Below, piece after piece: positions 45,680 to 55,006 of a DNA stretch of 64,000 nucleotides; position 1 is the first letter of the stretch; each line of letters starts with the position of its first letter. Made by a program: the position numbers and the translations under genes. The DNA is taken from NCBI GenBank assembly GCA_902600205.1, contig CACKIN010000001.1, forward strand, positions 1 through 64,000. Direction: 5' to 3'. The DNA is from an uncultured Pelagibacteraceae bacterium (lineage in GTDB: Bacteria; Pseudomonadota; Alphaproteobacteria; Pelagibacterales; Pelagibacteraceae). Below the pieces are notes generated by a model that was not told the origin of the DNA, searched no databases, and worked only from the letters and a program-made list of their open reading frames with translations.

Positions 45680-47380
45680 ATGAATACAGAAAAAGTTAAT
45701 AATCTTGTAGAATTATTTTTTAAAAATTATCAAAAACAAAATAAAAATAATAAACTTCTCATATCTCTAAAAGATCAAAATAATCAATTTACTTGGGAAG
45801 AAACTTTTCATTCTATAAAAAAAGTTTCATCTGAAATAAAAAAATATATAAATAAAGGTGATAGATGTTTGTTAATATCTGAAAATAGGCCAGAATGGTT
45901 TATTGCTGATCTTTCTATAATGTTATCAGCTGGAATAACTGTTCCAGCATATACTACTTATGCAGAACGTGATTACGAGTATATTATTAATGATTGTGCT
46001 CCAAAATTAATTTTTGTTTCTAACCAAGAACAATTTAACAAAGTAAAAAATATAATAATTAAAAACAAATTTATAGAAAAAATATTTTCATTTGAAGAAT
46101 TGGATATAGATAAAAATAAATATGTAAATTTAAAAGAGATACTTTTAACTTTAGATCATAATGATGAAAGTTTTCCAAAGTTAGATTTAAAAAGAATAAA
46201 TCCAGCATGCATTATTTATACCTCTGGTACACAAGGTAATCCTAAAGGAGTGATTCTAAGTCATGGTGGTATTTTAAATAACTGCGAAGGTGCTTTAGAT
46301 ATTTTGAAACCTTTAATTACAAATCAAACTAGATTCTTAACTTGGCTACCTCTTTCACATTCTTATGAACATACTGTACAATTTGTACAAATTAGCATCG
46401 GAGCTAAAATATTTTATGCTGAAAGTATTGAAAAGTTAATTAAAAATATGAATGATTGTAAGCCTCAACTGATGACAGCTGTCCCTCGTTTTTATCAAAA
46501 CCTATATCAAAAAATAAATGCAAGTTTTAATAAAGCAACTGGGCTTAGAAAAAAATTGATCTATAATATGCTAGAACTTGGAAGGAAGAAAATATTAAAA
46601 CAAGATTTATCATTTTTAGAAAAAATAATCGATAACCTGCTAGACAAGATTGTGAGGAAAAAAATAAAATCTCAGTTTGGAGGTGAACTCAAAACATTTG
46701 TTTCAGGTGGTGGGGCGCTTGATAAAGATGTTGGAGTTTTCCTGAATGCAATAGGCTTGCCTACTTTACAAGGATATGGATTGACCGAGACGTCACCAGT
46801 TGTTAGTTGTAATCCAATAAATGATATTAGAGTTGAGACCGTAGGCCCACCTTTTAAAGGTAATGAGGTAAAAATTGCTGAGGATGGAGAGATTTTAGTC
46901 AAAGGTGAAAACGTCATGTTAGGCTATTGGAATAATGATGAGGAGACAAAAAAAGTACTTAAAAATGGTTGGTTACATACAGGAGATATAGGTGTTTATG
47001 AAAATGGATATTTAAAAATAACAGATAGAAAAAAAGACATTTTGATTACCCCTGGAGGAGATAATATTTCTCCAGTGAAAATAGAAAATGAACTAACAAA
47101 TTCAAAATTTATTGATCAATCTATTGTTTATGGAGATAACAAACCATATTTAGTAGCTTTATTAGTTTTGTCTGAAGAAAAGAATATAACTGAAGAAGAA
47201 TTACAGAAAGAAATTGATTATATAAATAATAATCTTTCAAAAATAGAAAATATAAAAAAATTTTTTATTGTTAAAGAAAAATTTTCAATTGAAAATGGAA
47301 TGTTAACTCCAACTTTAAAACTTAAAAGATATAAAATAGTTCAAAAATACAAAAATGATTTTGAAAAACTTTATAAATAA
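45680..47380 (+). CDS. AMP-forming long-chain acyl-CoA synthetase
   Basis: This enzyme activates fatty acids with ATP and CoA. The 566-residue protein has the ATP/AMP signature YTSGTQGNPKGVILSHGG at about residues 178-195, GYGLTETSPVVSCNP, WLHTGDIGVYENGYL and ITDRKKDILITPGGDNISP. Overall it resembles FadD15-type long-chain ligases. Its ATG is 7 bases after tRNA-Leu, so it has no room for a promoter of its own. Chain-length preference cannot be read. Confidence 0.9.
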   Translation: MNTEKVNNLVELFFKNYQKQNKNNKLLISLKDQNNQFTWEETFHSIKKVSSEIKKYINKGDRCLLISENRPEWFIADLSIMLSAGITVPAYTTYAERDYEYIINDCAPKLIFVSNQEQFNKVKNIIIKNKFIEKIFSFEELDIDKNKYVNLKEILLTLDHNDESFPKLDLKRINPACIIYTSGTQGNPKGVILSHGGILNNCEGALDILKPLITNQTRFLTWLPLSHSYEHTVQFVQISIGAKIFYAESIEKLIKNMNDCKPQLMTAVPRFYQNLYQKINASFNKATGLRKKLIYNMLELGRKKILKQDLSFLEKIIDNLLDKIVRKKIKSQFGGELKTFVSGGGALDKDVGVFLNAIGLPTLQGYGLTETSPVVSCNPINDIRVETVGPPFKGNEVKIAEDGEILVKGENVMLGYWNNDEETKKVLKNGWLHTGDIGVYENGYLKITDRKKDILITPGGDNISPVKIENELTNSKFIDQSIVYGDNKPYLVALLVLSEEKNITEEELQKEIDYINNNLSKIENIKKFFIVKEKFSIENGMLTPTLKLKRYKIVQKYKNDFEKLYK

Positions 47381-47489
47381 ATTTTTTTATAAAAGTGTTT
47401 ATTAATAGCGATTTATTTAACTTTTTTAAAAATTTTAAAAAATAAATAAAAATTATTTTTTTTAAAATTATTTTTCAAAAATTATATGT

Positions 47490-47518
47490 TTGACATAACT
47501 ATTCAAAAAAAATAAAAA
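47490..47518 (+). promoter_or_regulatory. Candidate promoter for the 27-residue peptide gene
   Basis: A perfect TTGACA (47490-47495) is followed after 17 bases by TAAAAA (47513-47518). A start near 47525 would put the hairpin at 47528 at the extreme 5' end of the RNA. The -10 match is weak and the region AT-rich. Confidence 0.5.
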
Positions 47519-47527
47519 TTACTTATT

Positions 47528-47548
47528 AACGAATCATAAAGATTCGTT
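47528..47548 (+). promoter_or_regulatory. 5' leader hairpin of the basic-peptide gene
   Basis: AACGAATC (47528-47535) pairs perfectly with GATTCGTT (47541-47548) around an ATAAA loop, 22 bases before the ATG. A stable stem at an mRNA 5' end usually protects the transcript. Function is inferred. Confidence 0.6.
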
Positions 47549-47570
47549 TATAAAAAAAAGGGAGCTAAAG

Positions 47571-47654
47571 ATGGCTAAAAGAAGAAAAAAAGCTGCTAAA
47601 AAGAAAACTAAGAAAAAAGCTAAGAAAAAAGCTAAGAAGAAAAAAAGAAGATAG
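47571..47654 (+). CDS. 27-residue Lys/Arg-rich peptide
   Basis: The frame runs from ATG 47571 to TAG 47652-47654 and encodes 27 residues: 16 Lys, 4 Arg, 5 Ala, one Thr and the Met. It begins MAKRRKKAAKKKTKK and ends KKKKRR, with a repeated AKKK unit. A strong GGGAG ribosome binding site lies at 47560-47564, 6 bases before the ATG. A promoter-like sequence and leader hairpin precede it and a clear terminator follows, so it is a complete single-gene unit. Composition resembles histone H1-like tails, suggesting nucleic-acid binding. No specific family is recognised. Confidence 0.7.
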   Translation: MAKRRKKAAKKKTKKKAKKKAKKKKRR

Positions 47655-47676
47655 TTTAGTATTCTTTTTAACTGAT

Positions 47677-47716
47677 AACGCTTCTCATGGCGCTTGCGTG
47701 GGGAGCGTTTTTTTTT
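47677..47716 (+). terminator. Rho-independent terminator after the basic-peptide gene
   Basis: AACGCTTCTC (47677-47686) pairs with GGGGAGCGTT (47700-47709), including G-U pairs, with GC-rich inner sequence and a T run to 47716. It is the clearest terminator in the window. Its T run touches the carD stop on the other strand. Confidence 0.85.
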
Positions 47717-48551
47717 ACTCTGATATTTCTTGGTTTATCTCTTCTTCAGCAACTGTTTTTTCTTCAATTTTTTGAGCCTGTTTTTCTAAATTACGTTTTA
47801 AAGCTTTATCAAGTTTTTTTTGTGCATCTTCTAAATTTGACCCCATAACTATTTGAAACTCTGCTAATATTCTTTCATATGCTTTTTCGAACAATTGTCT
47901 TTCACTGTAGGATTGATCAATCATTATGTCGTCACCTTTGTTAAGATCTCTCACAACTTCTGCTAATTCATAAATTTTACCAGATGAAATTTTAGCTTCA
48001 TATTCTTGAGCTCTTCTGCTCCACATTGATCTTTTTATTTTTGGCTTACTTTTTAGAATACTTACACATTTATTTATTTGATTTATTGTAGCAAGTGGTC
48101 TTAAATGAGACTGCTTATTTACTGGCACCATTCCATTTGCCTTATCTTTTTCAAATTTTAAAACATATGTCTCAACATCTATTCCACCTATATTAATTTT
48201 TTTTGTTTCAGTAATTTGACCTACACCATGTTTTGGGTAAACAACATAATCTTTTACTTTAAAAATTTTTTTCTCTGTTTCCTGTTTTTTTACTTTTTTA
48301 ATTTCAGGTTTTTGCTCGTTATTCTTAGGTATTCTTAGTGGATCAGATTTTGTATCAACTTTATCTTGTTTTTTTTGATCTTTAATTATTTTTTTTTTAA
48401 TTGGTTCTTTAGAAATTTTTTTGGCTTTTATAACTTTTGTAACTTTTACTTTTTTTTTAACTTTGGAAACTTTTTTTATGGTTTTAGTTTTTTTTTTAAC
48501 ATTTTTTTTGGTTTTCTTTTTACTCAAGATTTTCTTTAAAATACTTTTCAT
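47715..48551 (-). CDS. carD: CarD-family transcription regulator with Lys-rich N-terminal extension
   Basis: CarD binds RNA polymerase beta and stabilises open promoter complexes. The conserved part starts near residue 97 ([19 protein letters not shown]) with the RNA polymerase-interacting Tudor-like domain, then a helical DNA-contact domain ([34 protein letters not shown]). The first 96 residues are not part of the usual family and are strongly basic: 31 of the first 64 are Lys. The start lies 32 bases inside fdxA; no internal Met is available near the domain start, so the extension seems real unless a non-ATG start is used. fdxA-carD is the usual alphaproteobacterial order. Confidence 0.9.
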   Translation of the reverse strand: MKSILKKILSKKKTKKNVKKKTKTIKKVSKVKKKVKVTKVIKAKKISKEPIKKKIIKDQKKQDKVDTKSDPLRIPKNNEQKPEIKKVKKQETEKKIFKVKDYVVYPKHGVGQITETKKINIGGIDVETYVLKFEKDKANGMVPVNKQSHLRPLATINQINKCVSILKSKPKIKRSMWSRRAQEYEAKISSGKIYELAEVVRDLNKGDDIMIDQSYSERQLFEKAYERILAEFQIVMGSNLEDAQKKLDKALKRNLEKQAQKIEEKTVAEEEINQEISE

Positions 48552-48849
48552 ATTTATTTTCTACATCTTTAAATTGTTCATGATCCGTTGGAGGATCTTT
48601 TTTTTCATTTATGTTCGGCCATATATCAGCGTATTTTTTATTAACCTCTAACCATTTACCACCACTATCTTCATTGTCTGATATTATGGCGTCCACCGGA
48701 CATTCTGGCTCACAAACGCCACAATCTATACACTCATCAGGTTTAATTACAAGCATATTCTTTCCTTCATAAAAGCAATCCACCGGACATACTTCTACAC
48801 AATCCATCAATTTACATTTGATGCATTTATCATTTACCAAATATGTCAT
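48520..48849 (-). CDS. fdxA: Ferredoxin FdxA (7Fe type)
   Basis: The 109-residue ferredoxin has N-terminal cluster ligands [18 protein letters not shown] and a second set [16 protein letters not shown], followed by the long C-terminal segment typical of FdxA. It carries electrons for unknown partners. It overlaps carD by 32 bases and the TerB-like gene by 4. Confidence 0.95.
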   Translation of the reverse strand: MTYLVNDKCIKCKLMDCVEVCPVDCFYEGKNMLVIKPDECIDCGVCEPECPVDAIISDNEDSGGKWLEVNKKYADIWPNINEKKDPPTDHEQFKDVENKYEKYFKENLE

Positions 48850-49271
48850 GTTTTTTTTTGACTAACTTTCTTTTTAATATCTCCTACAATTTTTGGATCT
48901 AGATATAGCAAACCAGACAACCTCCTCATAAGGTTGGTTTCATACATATCGGCATCTTCATCTGAATATATTATATCCCATAAAGCTTCTATGATTATTT
49001 TCTTGTTTTCGTCACTAATATTTTTTATCTCTCTTGTAAAATCAAGTATTTGATTAGAGTCTTTCTCTTTTTCCTCAGCTTCTTGTATCACGCTATCAAT
49101 TTCTCTAACATTTGCACCCATCTCAATAATCGCATCCTTTATTATTTTTTTTTCCTTATCTGTATAATTCTCATCTATTTTTGCAGAGTGAATTAATAAA
49201 CATGTTACAGCTATTATGGAGGGATTCTGACTTTCTTCTTTAATTTTTTCTTTTTTAAATATATTAAACAT
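48846..49271 (-). CDS. TerB-like protein
   Basis: The 141-residue helical protein matches the TerB/tellurite-resistance fold: [29 protein letters not shown] and [33 protein letters not shown], with acidic residues that may bind metal. It links the helicase gene (1-base overlap) with fdxA (4-base overlap). In many Alphaproteobacteria an S4-domain gene takes this place. The biochemical role is unknown. Confidence 0.85.
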   Translation of the reverse strand: MFNIFKKEKIKEESQNPSIIAVTCLLIHSAKIDENYTDKEKKIIKDAIIEMGANVREIDSVIQEAEEKEKDSNQILDFTREIKNISDENKKIIIEALWDIIYSDEDADMYETNLMRRLSGLLYLDPKIVGDIKKKVSQKKT

Positions 49272-51754
49272 TATTTTAAATTAAGTTGTGAGAGAACCTT
49301 AAAGGGGTTATCCTTAATATTTTTATTGTTATTCTTTTTAATAATTTTTTTTATTGGAATATACTTAAAGTGTAAATTATTATTTATTTCATAAGTTTTA
49401 TAATTCATTTTTTTTATTAATTTCACAAAATTTTCTTTATTACAACCTAACAAATTCAACATTTCAGGTATTAATTTAATATCTCTAATTTTATCATCTG
49501 ATTTAGTGTTTAAAATCATTAGAAACAGTCTTTCTAAAATATCAATTCTAACATATAAATTTTCAAATTTTTCAAAACCACATATAAGCATTAAACTTTT
49601 ACTTAAATTTTTCTTTTCTTCTAAAAAGTTCAATCCAAAGGTGGGGGGTAAAAAATCATAATTTTCTTCATTGTAGTTTTTCCATAATAAAATTCTTAAC
49701 GATACAGAACTTGGTTTAAATAATTTGAACAAAAATACATGATATCTTCCAAACTTTACCCCTAAATTCCTTAATTTTTTTCTTTCATCCTGACTAAGCT
49801 TATTCAAATATACCAAAACCTCTTCTCTTTTGACCACTCCGTTATTCTCGTAAAGATGATATGCTAGAGCTCTTAATTCTGAATTTTTATCCCTTACATT
49901 TTTTAAATCTATTAAACTCTTTAATTCTGTTTCAATTTTATTTTTTATCCATCTTTCTAGAAAAGAATTAAGTTTTGATTTTTCGTTGTTCTCTATCATT
50001 TCATCAATAATTAACTGAATTTGTGGATTAAGGTAATCAGATCCAGGAATTAATTTAGCTATCTGATTTTCATTCCAATAAATTTTAAAATCATTCTTCA
50101 ATTCTATTAAACCAGTATTAATTATTTGATTAATTCTTTTAATAATTTCTGGACTTACGTTTTGTCTTGCAGCTTTTTTTAGTGATTTTAGATCTGCATC
50201 TAATGTATCAACTTTTAAATCTAATTCTAATCTAAGACCTTTTAAACGACCAATATATTGTTTGTTAATCATGACTTTCTCATCATCAATAATTTCTGTT
50301 TCAAACATAATGTCTTGTTTTAAACCTCTTGCCAATACACTTGCTCTTTTGTCAATAAATGTTTTAGTTAACTCCCCATGTAGTCTGTCTGATAATTTAT
50401 CCTCAAGATTTTTTGTTCTTTCTATCCAATAATCCTGATTTTCTACCCAGTTGGATTTATTAGAAACATAAGCCCATGTTCTCACATTTGCGATCCTATT
50501 GGATAAGGAGTCTACATTACCATCTAATTTGTCTAGTAAGGATAGTTGTTCCTTCATGTAGTGATTTGGAATTTTTTTATTTTTACTTGTTAAAAAACTA
50601 AAAATTTTACTTACAATTTCAAAGTGATGACCATAAGTTTTCTTTACAAAGTCAGGTATTTGACAACATTCCCAAAGGGTTTGCAAAATTTCAGAATTAT
50701 CTTGAATTTCAAAATTTGTAGCCTCTTTTAAAAAATATTTTAATACTTTTTCATCTTGGCATTCGTTGACTCTTCTAAGCCAGTCTTTATGTGGTTTTTC
50801 TTCCAAAGATTTTAATAATGAAATTTTGTTTCGAAAATTCAGTTTTGAATTTCTCCAAAAAATTGTTTGTATATCTGGAAAGTTATGAGTTTCTAGCGCT
50901 TCAATTTCATCTGAACTAATCTCTTTGCATTGACCAGTTGTTCCGAAAATACCATTATTTAAATATCTTCCAGCTCTTCCTGCAATCTGTCCAATTTCAG
51001 AAATATTTAAATTTCTCAATTTTTTACCATCAAACTTTTTTAAATTAGAAAAGTATACATTATCCAGATCCATATTTATTCCCATTCCAATTGCATCTGT
51101 TGCAACCAAATAATCTACATCACCAGATTGATATAGACTTACCTGTGCGTTTCTAGTTTTAGGACTCAGAGAACCCATTACAATTGCAGCTCCACCCTTT
51201 TGGCGTCTAATTAATTCTGCAATTGCATAAACCTCTTCTGTAGAAAAAGCTATGACAGTACTCTTTCTCTCGATTCTTGAAATTTTTTTATGTCCTCCAA
51301 ATGATAGTTTAGAAAGTCGATCCTTATTTTTAAATTCAATATCATCATCAAGTTTTTGGATAATTTTTTTAATTGAATTTGAACCCATTAACATAGTGAG
51401 TTTTTCACCTCTCATGTTCAATAGTCTATCTGTAAAAATATGACCTCGTTCATTATCATTGCACATCTGAATTTCATCGATGCCTACAAATTCTAAACTT
51501 TTATCTAATGGCATTGACTCAACAGTGCAAAGAAAATACTTTGCATTTATTGGAATAATTTTTTCCTCTCCAGTGATTAAAGCTACTTTTGATATATGAA
51601 TTTTTTTTATAATTTTGTCATAAACTTCTCTTGCTAAAAGTCTTAATGGAAATCCAATCATTCCCGAGTCGAAAGAAAGCATAGTTTCAATTGCTAAGAA
51701 GGTTTTTCCAGTATTTGTAGGACCAAGAACTGCTGTAATTTTATTTTTTGTCAT
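49271..51754 (-). CDS. Suv3/MgpS-like superfamily 2 RNA helicase
   Basis: The 827-residue protein has Walker A GPTNTGKT at residues 11-18, a DEIQ box (GIDEIQMCND), AFSTEEVYAIAELIRR, and motif VI region IGQIAGRAGRY. The following region matches the Suv3-type helicase C-terminal part. Mitochondrial Suv3 pairs with PNPase in RNA decay, and pnp is present here at 19775, but a partnership is only suggested. The C-terminal 350 residues are poorly conserved and Lys/Asn-rich. It is first in the helicase-terB-fdxA-carD run. Confidence 0.9.
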   Translation of the reverse strand: MTKNKITAVLGPTNTGKTFLAIETMLSFDSGMIGFPLRLLAREVYDKIIKKIHISKVALITGEEKIIPINAKYFLCTVESMPLDKSLEFVGIDEIQMCNDNERGHIFTDRLLNMRGEKLTMLMGSNSIKKIIQKLDDDIEFKNKDRLSKLSFGGHKKISRIERKSTVIAFSTEEVYAIAELIRRQKGGAAIVMGSLSPKTRNAQVSLYQSGDVDYLVATDAIGMGINMDLDNVYFSNLKKFDGKKLRNLNISEIGQIAGRAGRYLNNGIFGTTGQCKEISSDEIEALETHNFPDIQTIFWRNSKLNFRNKISLLKSLEEKPHKDWLRRVNECQDEKVLKYFLKEATNFEIQDNSEILQTLWECCQIPDFVKKTYGHHFEIVSKIFSFLTSKNKKIPNHYMKEQLSLLDKLDGNVDSLSNRIANVRTWAYVSNKSNWVENQDYWIERTKNLEDKLSDRLHGELTKTFIDKRASVLARGLKQDIMFETEIIDDEKVMINKQYIGRLKGLRLELDLKVDTLDADLKSLKKAARQNVSPEIIKRINQIINTGLIELKNDFKIYWNENQIAKLIPGSDYLNPQIQLIIDEMIENNEKSKLNSFLERWIKNKIETELKSLIDLKNVRDKNSELRALAYHLYENNGVVKREEVLVYLNKLSQDERKKLRNLGVKFGRYHVFLFKLFKPSSVSLRILLWKNYNEENYDFLPPTFGLNFLEEKKNLSKSLMLICGFEKFENLYVRIDILERLFLMILNTKSDDKIRDIKLIPEMLNLLGCNKENFVKLIKKMNYKTYEINNNLHFKYIPIKKIIKKNNNKNIKDNPFKVLSQLNLK

Positions 51755-51916
51755 TTCTAGCTTTGGTATGAATTTTTTTACAAATACTATATATTGTTAC
51801 CTCTAAAGAACAAAAATAGGTTAAAACTAGTCCGAATCATTGAGGAAAAAGTTCTCATTTTTATTATTTAATGTTTTAAGGTTATCATAATTTCAAAAAA
51901 TTAAATATATTTTTTT

Positions 51917-53875
51917 ATGTCTCAGAAAATGTGGGAAGCAAATTCCAAAATAAAAGCAAAATCAAATTTATTTGAATTTGAAAATTTTTTAGCAAAAAAA
52001 TTTAATTATTCACCTACGAAAAATTACAAAAAATTATTTAATTGGACAATTAATAATCCAAAGGTTTTTTGGTCTTCAATTTGGGACTATTCAAATATAA
52101 AGGGTATTAAAAATTATAAATTTCATTTTCCTAAAGAAATCATTAAAAGTAAATTTTTAGTAAAATCCAAATTAAATTATGCAGAGAATTTATTATCAAA
52201 AAATGACAATTCAAAAGCTGTAACTTTTATAAGTGAAAATGGATACAGAGAAGAGAAGTCATGGAAAGAATTAAATAATAATACATTAAAATTGATTAAT
52301 TTTTTTAAAGAAAATAAAATAAAAGAAAAAGATAGAATTGCAGCTTATACAGTAAATCAAATAGAGACAGTTGAAGGTTTTTTAGCAACAAGTGCAATAG
52401 GAGCGATATGGTCATCATGTTCTCCAGACTTTGGAACACTGGGAGTTATAGAAAGATTTTCTCAAATTAAACCAAAACTTTTAATTATTACTGATAGATA
52501 CTATTACAATGGAAAAGAAATAAATGTTATTGAAAGGTTACCTGCTATCATAAAAAAAATAAAATCAATTAAATGTGTACTAATTGCTAATTATCCAGGT
52601 AAAAAAAATTTAAAGCCAAAAAAGATAAAAGGAGTCAAAATTTTTTATTACAACAGGTTAAAAAAACAAAAAGAAAGAAATTTTTTATTCAAAAAATTTG
52701 ATTTTGATAAAGAATTAGCAATTTTATATTCAAGTGGAACTACTGGCAAACCAAAATGTATATGTCATAGAGCAGGTGGAGTTTTGCTACAACATTTAAA
52801 AGAACACAAACTTCACTGTAACGTTAAACCAGGTGATAACGTATTCTATTTCACTACCTGCGGATGGATGATGTGGAACTGGTTAATGACATTTTTGGCA
52901 TCTAAGGCCTCAATAGTACTTTTTGATGGTTTTCCTATGCACAAAAGAAATGATTTACTTTTTAAAATAGCTGAAAGTGAAAAAATTTCTTTATTTGGAA
53001 TCAGCGCAAAATACATTGATCAGCTCAAAAAATTAAATTTAAAAATAAAGATTAAGTATAAACTAAAATATCTTAGAACTATTTGCTCAACTGGATCACC
53101 ATTATCCTCTGATGGTTTTGATTATGTGTATAAAAATATAAAAAAAAATGTCCATTTAGCATCAATTGCAGGAGGGACAGACCTTGTTTCATGCTTTGTA
53201 TTAGGAAATATTTACTCTCCAGTTTTTAGAGGGCAAATTCAAAATAATGGATTGGGAATGAATACAGATGTTTTTTCTGAAAAAGGAAACTCGTTAGTTA
53301 ATAAAAAAGGAGAATTAGTTTGTAAATCACCATTTCCATCGATGCCCATTTATTTTTGGAATGATAAAAATAATAAAAAATACAAGTCTGCATATTTTAA
53401 AAAATATAAAAATGTTTGGCATCATGGAGATTATGCAGAGAGAAAATCTAATGGTGGATATGTTATTTATGGAAGGTCAGATGCAACACTTAATCCTGGG
53501 GGTGCTAGACTAGGTACTGCAGAGATATACTCTATTATTGATAAATTCAAGGAAGTAAAAGAGTCAATAGTAATCGGACAACAATGGGATAATGATGTGA
53601 GAATTATTTTGTTTATAGTTCTCAAAAAACCTAAAACATTAAGTGAAAATTTATCTCAAAAATTTAAAAATGCTATTCGTCAAAATGCATCCCCACGCCA
53701 TGTGCCAAAAAAAATAATTGAGGTTTCCGACATTCCTAGAACAAAAAACGGAAAAATAGTTGAGCTTGCAGTTAAAAATATTGTTGAGGGAAATAAAATA
53801 AAAAATATTCAAGCATTAATAAATCCTTCAATTTTACAAGAGTATAAAAACATAGAAGAGCTTAAGAAACCATAA
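51917..53875 (+). CDS. Acetoacetyl-CoA synthetase
   Basis: This AMP-forming ligase activates acetoacetate. The 652-residue protein has the length and N-terminal layout of AacS (MWEANSKIKAKSNLFEF, WSSIWDY), YSSGTTGKPKCICHRAGG as the ATP-binding loop, TTCGWMMWNW, and the C-terminal catalytic Lys context IPRTKNGKIVELAVKN. A 162-base divergent spacer separates it from the helicase. It would let the cell use ketone-type carbon or recycle acetoacetate. Confidence 0.92.
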   Translation: MSQKMWEANSKIKAKSNLFEFENFLAKKFNYSPTKNYKKLFNWTINNPKVFWSSIWDYSNIKGIKNYKFHFPKEIIKSKFLVKSKLNYAENLLSKNDNSKAVTFISENGYREEKSWKELNNNTLKLINFFKENKIKEKDRIAAYTVNQIETVEGFLATSAIGAIWSSCSPDFGTLGVIERFSQIKPKLLIITDRYYYNGKEINVIERLPAIIKKIKSIKCVLIANYPGKKNLKPKKIKGVKIFYYNRLKKQKERNFLFKKFDFDKELAILYSSGTTGKPKCICHRAGGVLLQHLKEHKLHCNVKPGDNVFYFTTCGWMMWNWLMTFLASKASIVLFDGFPMHKRNDLLFKIAESEKISLFGISAKYIDQLKKLNLKIKIKYKLKYLRTICSTGSPLSSDGFDYVYKNIKKNVHLASIAGGTDLVSCFVLGNIYSPVFRGQIQNNGLGMNTDVFSEKGNSLVNKKGELVCKSPFPSMPIYFWNDKNNKKYKSAYFKKYKNVWHHGDYAERKSNGGYVIYGRSDATLNPGGARLGTAEIYSIIDKFKEVKESIVIGQQWDNDVRIILFIVLKKPKTLSENLSQKFKNAIRQNASPRHVPKKIIEVSDIPRTKNGKIVELAVKNIVEGNKIKNIQALINPSILQEYKNIEELKKP

Positions 53876-53911
53876 TTATAATTAAATTTATATAGACAAT
53901 AATATTTGATT

Positions 53912-53933
53912 GTTATTAAATAGTAATAATAAC
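53912..53933. repeat. Inverted repeat upstream of the TRAP receptor gene
   Basis: GTTATTA (53912-53918) and TAATAAC (53927-53933) form an inverted repeat with an 8-base spacer, 18 bases before the ATG. It could be an operator. The sequence is very AT-rich, so chance is a real alternative. Confidence 0.3.
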
Positions 53934-53951
53934 TAATAGATTGGAGAAAAT

Positions 53952-54959
53952 ATGTTTAAAAATTTATTTAAAAGTTCTTTAATGATTCTATTTTTGATGA
54001 TTGGTTTGTCAGGAAAATCATTTGCGCAAGAACTTAAATTTTTTACGATTGGTACAGGGGGTACTGCTTACACTTACTATCCAGTTGGAGGTATGATTGC
54101 TAATGCAATTTCAAAACCACCAGGATCTAGAGAGTGTGGTAAAGGTGGAAGCTGCGGAGTACCAAATCTGATAGCATCAGCTGTTTCATCCAGAGGATCA
54201 GTTGATAATGTAAATGCAATAATCTCAGGATTAAGAAATTCAGGTTTTGCGCAATCAGATGTTGCTTATTGGGCATATACTGGTACTGGAACAATGGAAG
54301 GAAAAGAACCTGCAAAAGATTTAAGAACTATTGCAGCTCTTTTTCAAGAACACATACATTTAGTAGCGCTTAAAAAAAGTAATATTAATTCAGTAAAAGA
54401 CTTAAAAGGAAAAAGAGTTTCACTTGATGAACCTGGATCTGGAACATATGTTGATGCTAAATTAATATTAGAGTCTAATGGATTAAGCACTAGCGATGTA
54501 AAAGCTGAAGCATTGAAAGGTAAAGCTGCAACAGATGCTTTAAGAAATGGTAAAGTTGATGCAATTTTTGTTGTTGCGGGTTACCCAACTGGTGCAATCG
54601 TAGAACTAGCATCTGCAGTTGATATAAAACTAGTTCCAATCGATGGTGCAGGAGCTAAAGCGTTGACCTCAAAATATGGTTTTTTCTCAGAAAGCCCAAT
54701 TCCTTCAGGAACATATGAAGGTGTTGATCAAGTTAACACTGTAGCAGTAGGCGCTCAATGGTTTACATCAGCTAAAGAAGATAGTGAATTAATTTACCAA
54801 ATTACTAAAGCTTTGTGGAATAAAGAGTCTAGAAAGCTTATGGATGTTGGTCACGCTAAGGGAAAAACTATAACACCCGACACAGCTCTTTCCGGAGTAG
54901 GTGTGCCACTACACCCTGGTGCCGAAAAGTTCTATAAAGAAGCAGGACTTTTAAATTAA
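53952..54959 (+). CDS. TRAP transporter TAXI-family solute receptor
   Basis: The 335-residue periplasmic binding protein has a signal peptide (ending SGKSFA) and the TAXI signature region IGTGGTAYTYYPVGGMIANAI. Later segments include KRVSLDEPGSGTYVDAKLIL and GKVDAIFVVAGYPTGAI. TAXI receptors usually bind organic acids such as glutamate or 2-oxoglutarate, but the ligand here cannot be read. The fused permease follows after a strong hairpin. Confidence 0.95.
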   Translation: MFKNLFKSSLMILFLMIGLSGKSFAQELKFFTIGTGGTAYTYYPVGGMIANAISKPPGSRECGKGGSCGVPNLIASAVSSRGSVDNVNAIISGLRNSGFAQSDVAYWAYTGTGTMEGKEPAKDLRTIAALFQEHIHLVALKKSNINSVKDLKGKRVSLDEPGSGTYVDAKLILESNGLSTSDVKAEALKGKAATDALRNGKVDAIFVVAGYPTGAIVELASAVDIKLVPIDGAGAKALTSKYGFFSESPIPSGTYEGVDQVNTVAVGAQWFTSAKEDSELIYQITKALWNKESRKLMDVGHAKGKTITPDTALSGVGVPLHPGAEKFYKEAGLLN

Positions 54960-54974
54960 ATCTTAAAATAAATT

Positions 54975-55001
54975 TGCCCTAGATCTAATCGATCTAGGGC
55001 A
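54975..55001 (+). promoter_or_regulatory. Perfect hairpin between TRAP receptor and permease genes
   Basis: TGCCCTAGATC (54975-54985) pairs perfectly with GATCTAGGGCA (54991-55001) across a TAATC loop. There is no T run, so termination is not predicted. The AGGG at 54996-54999, 7 bases before the permease ATG, is inside the stem, so the hairpin may both protect the receptor mRNA and limit permease translation. Confidence 0.7.
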
Positions 55002-55006
55002 TTATT

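Noticed and set aside
48421-48651. Forward-strand open frame over the carD start
   Set aside because: It is the Phe/Leu-rich mirror of the Lys-rich CarD extension on the other strand.
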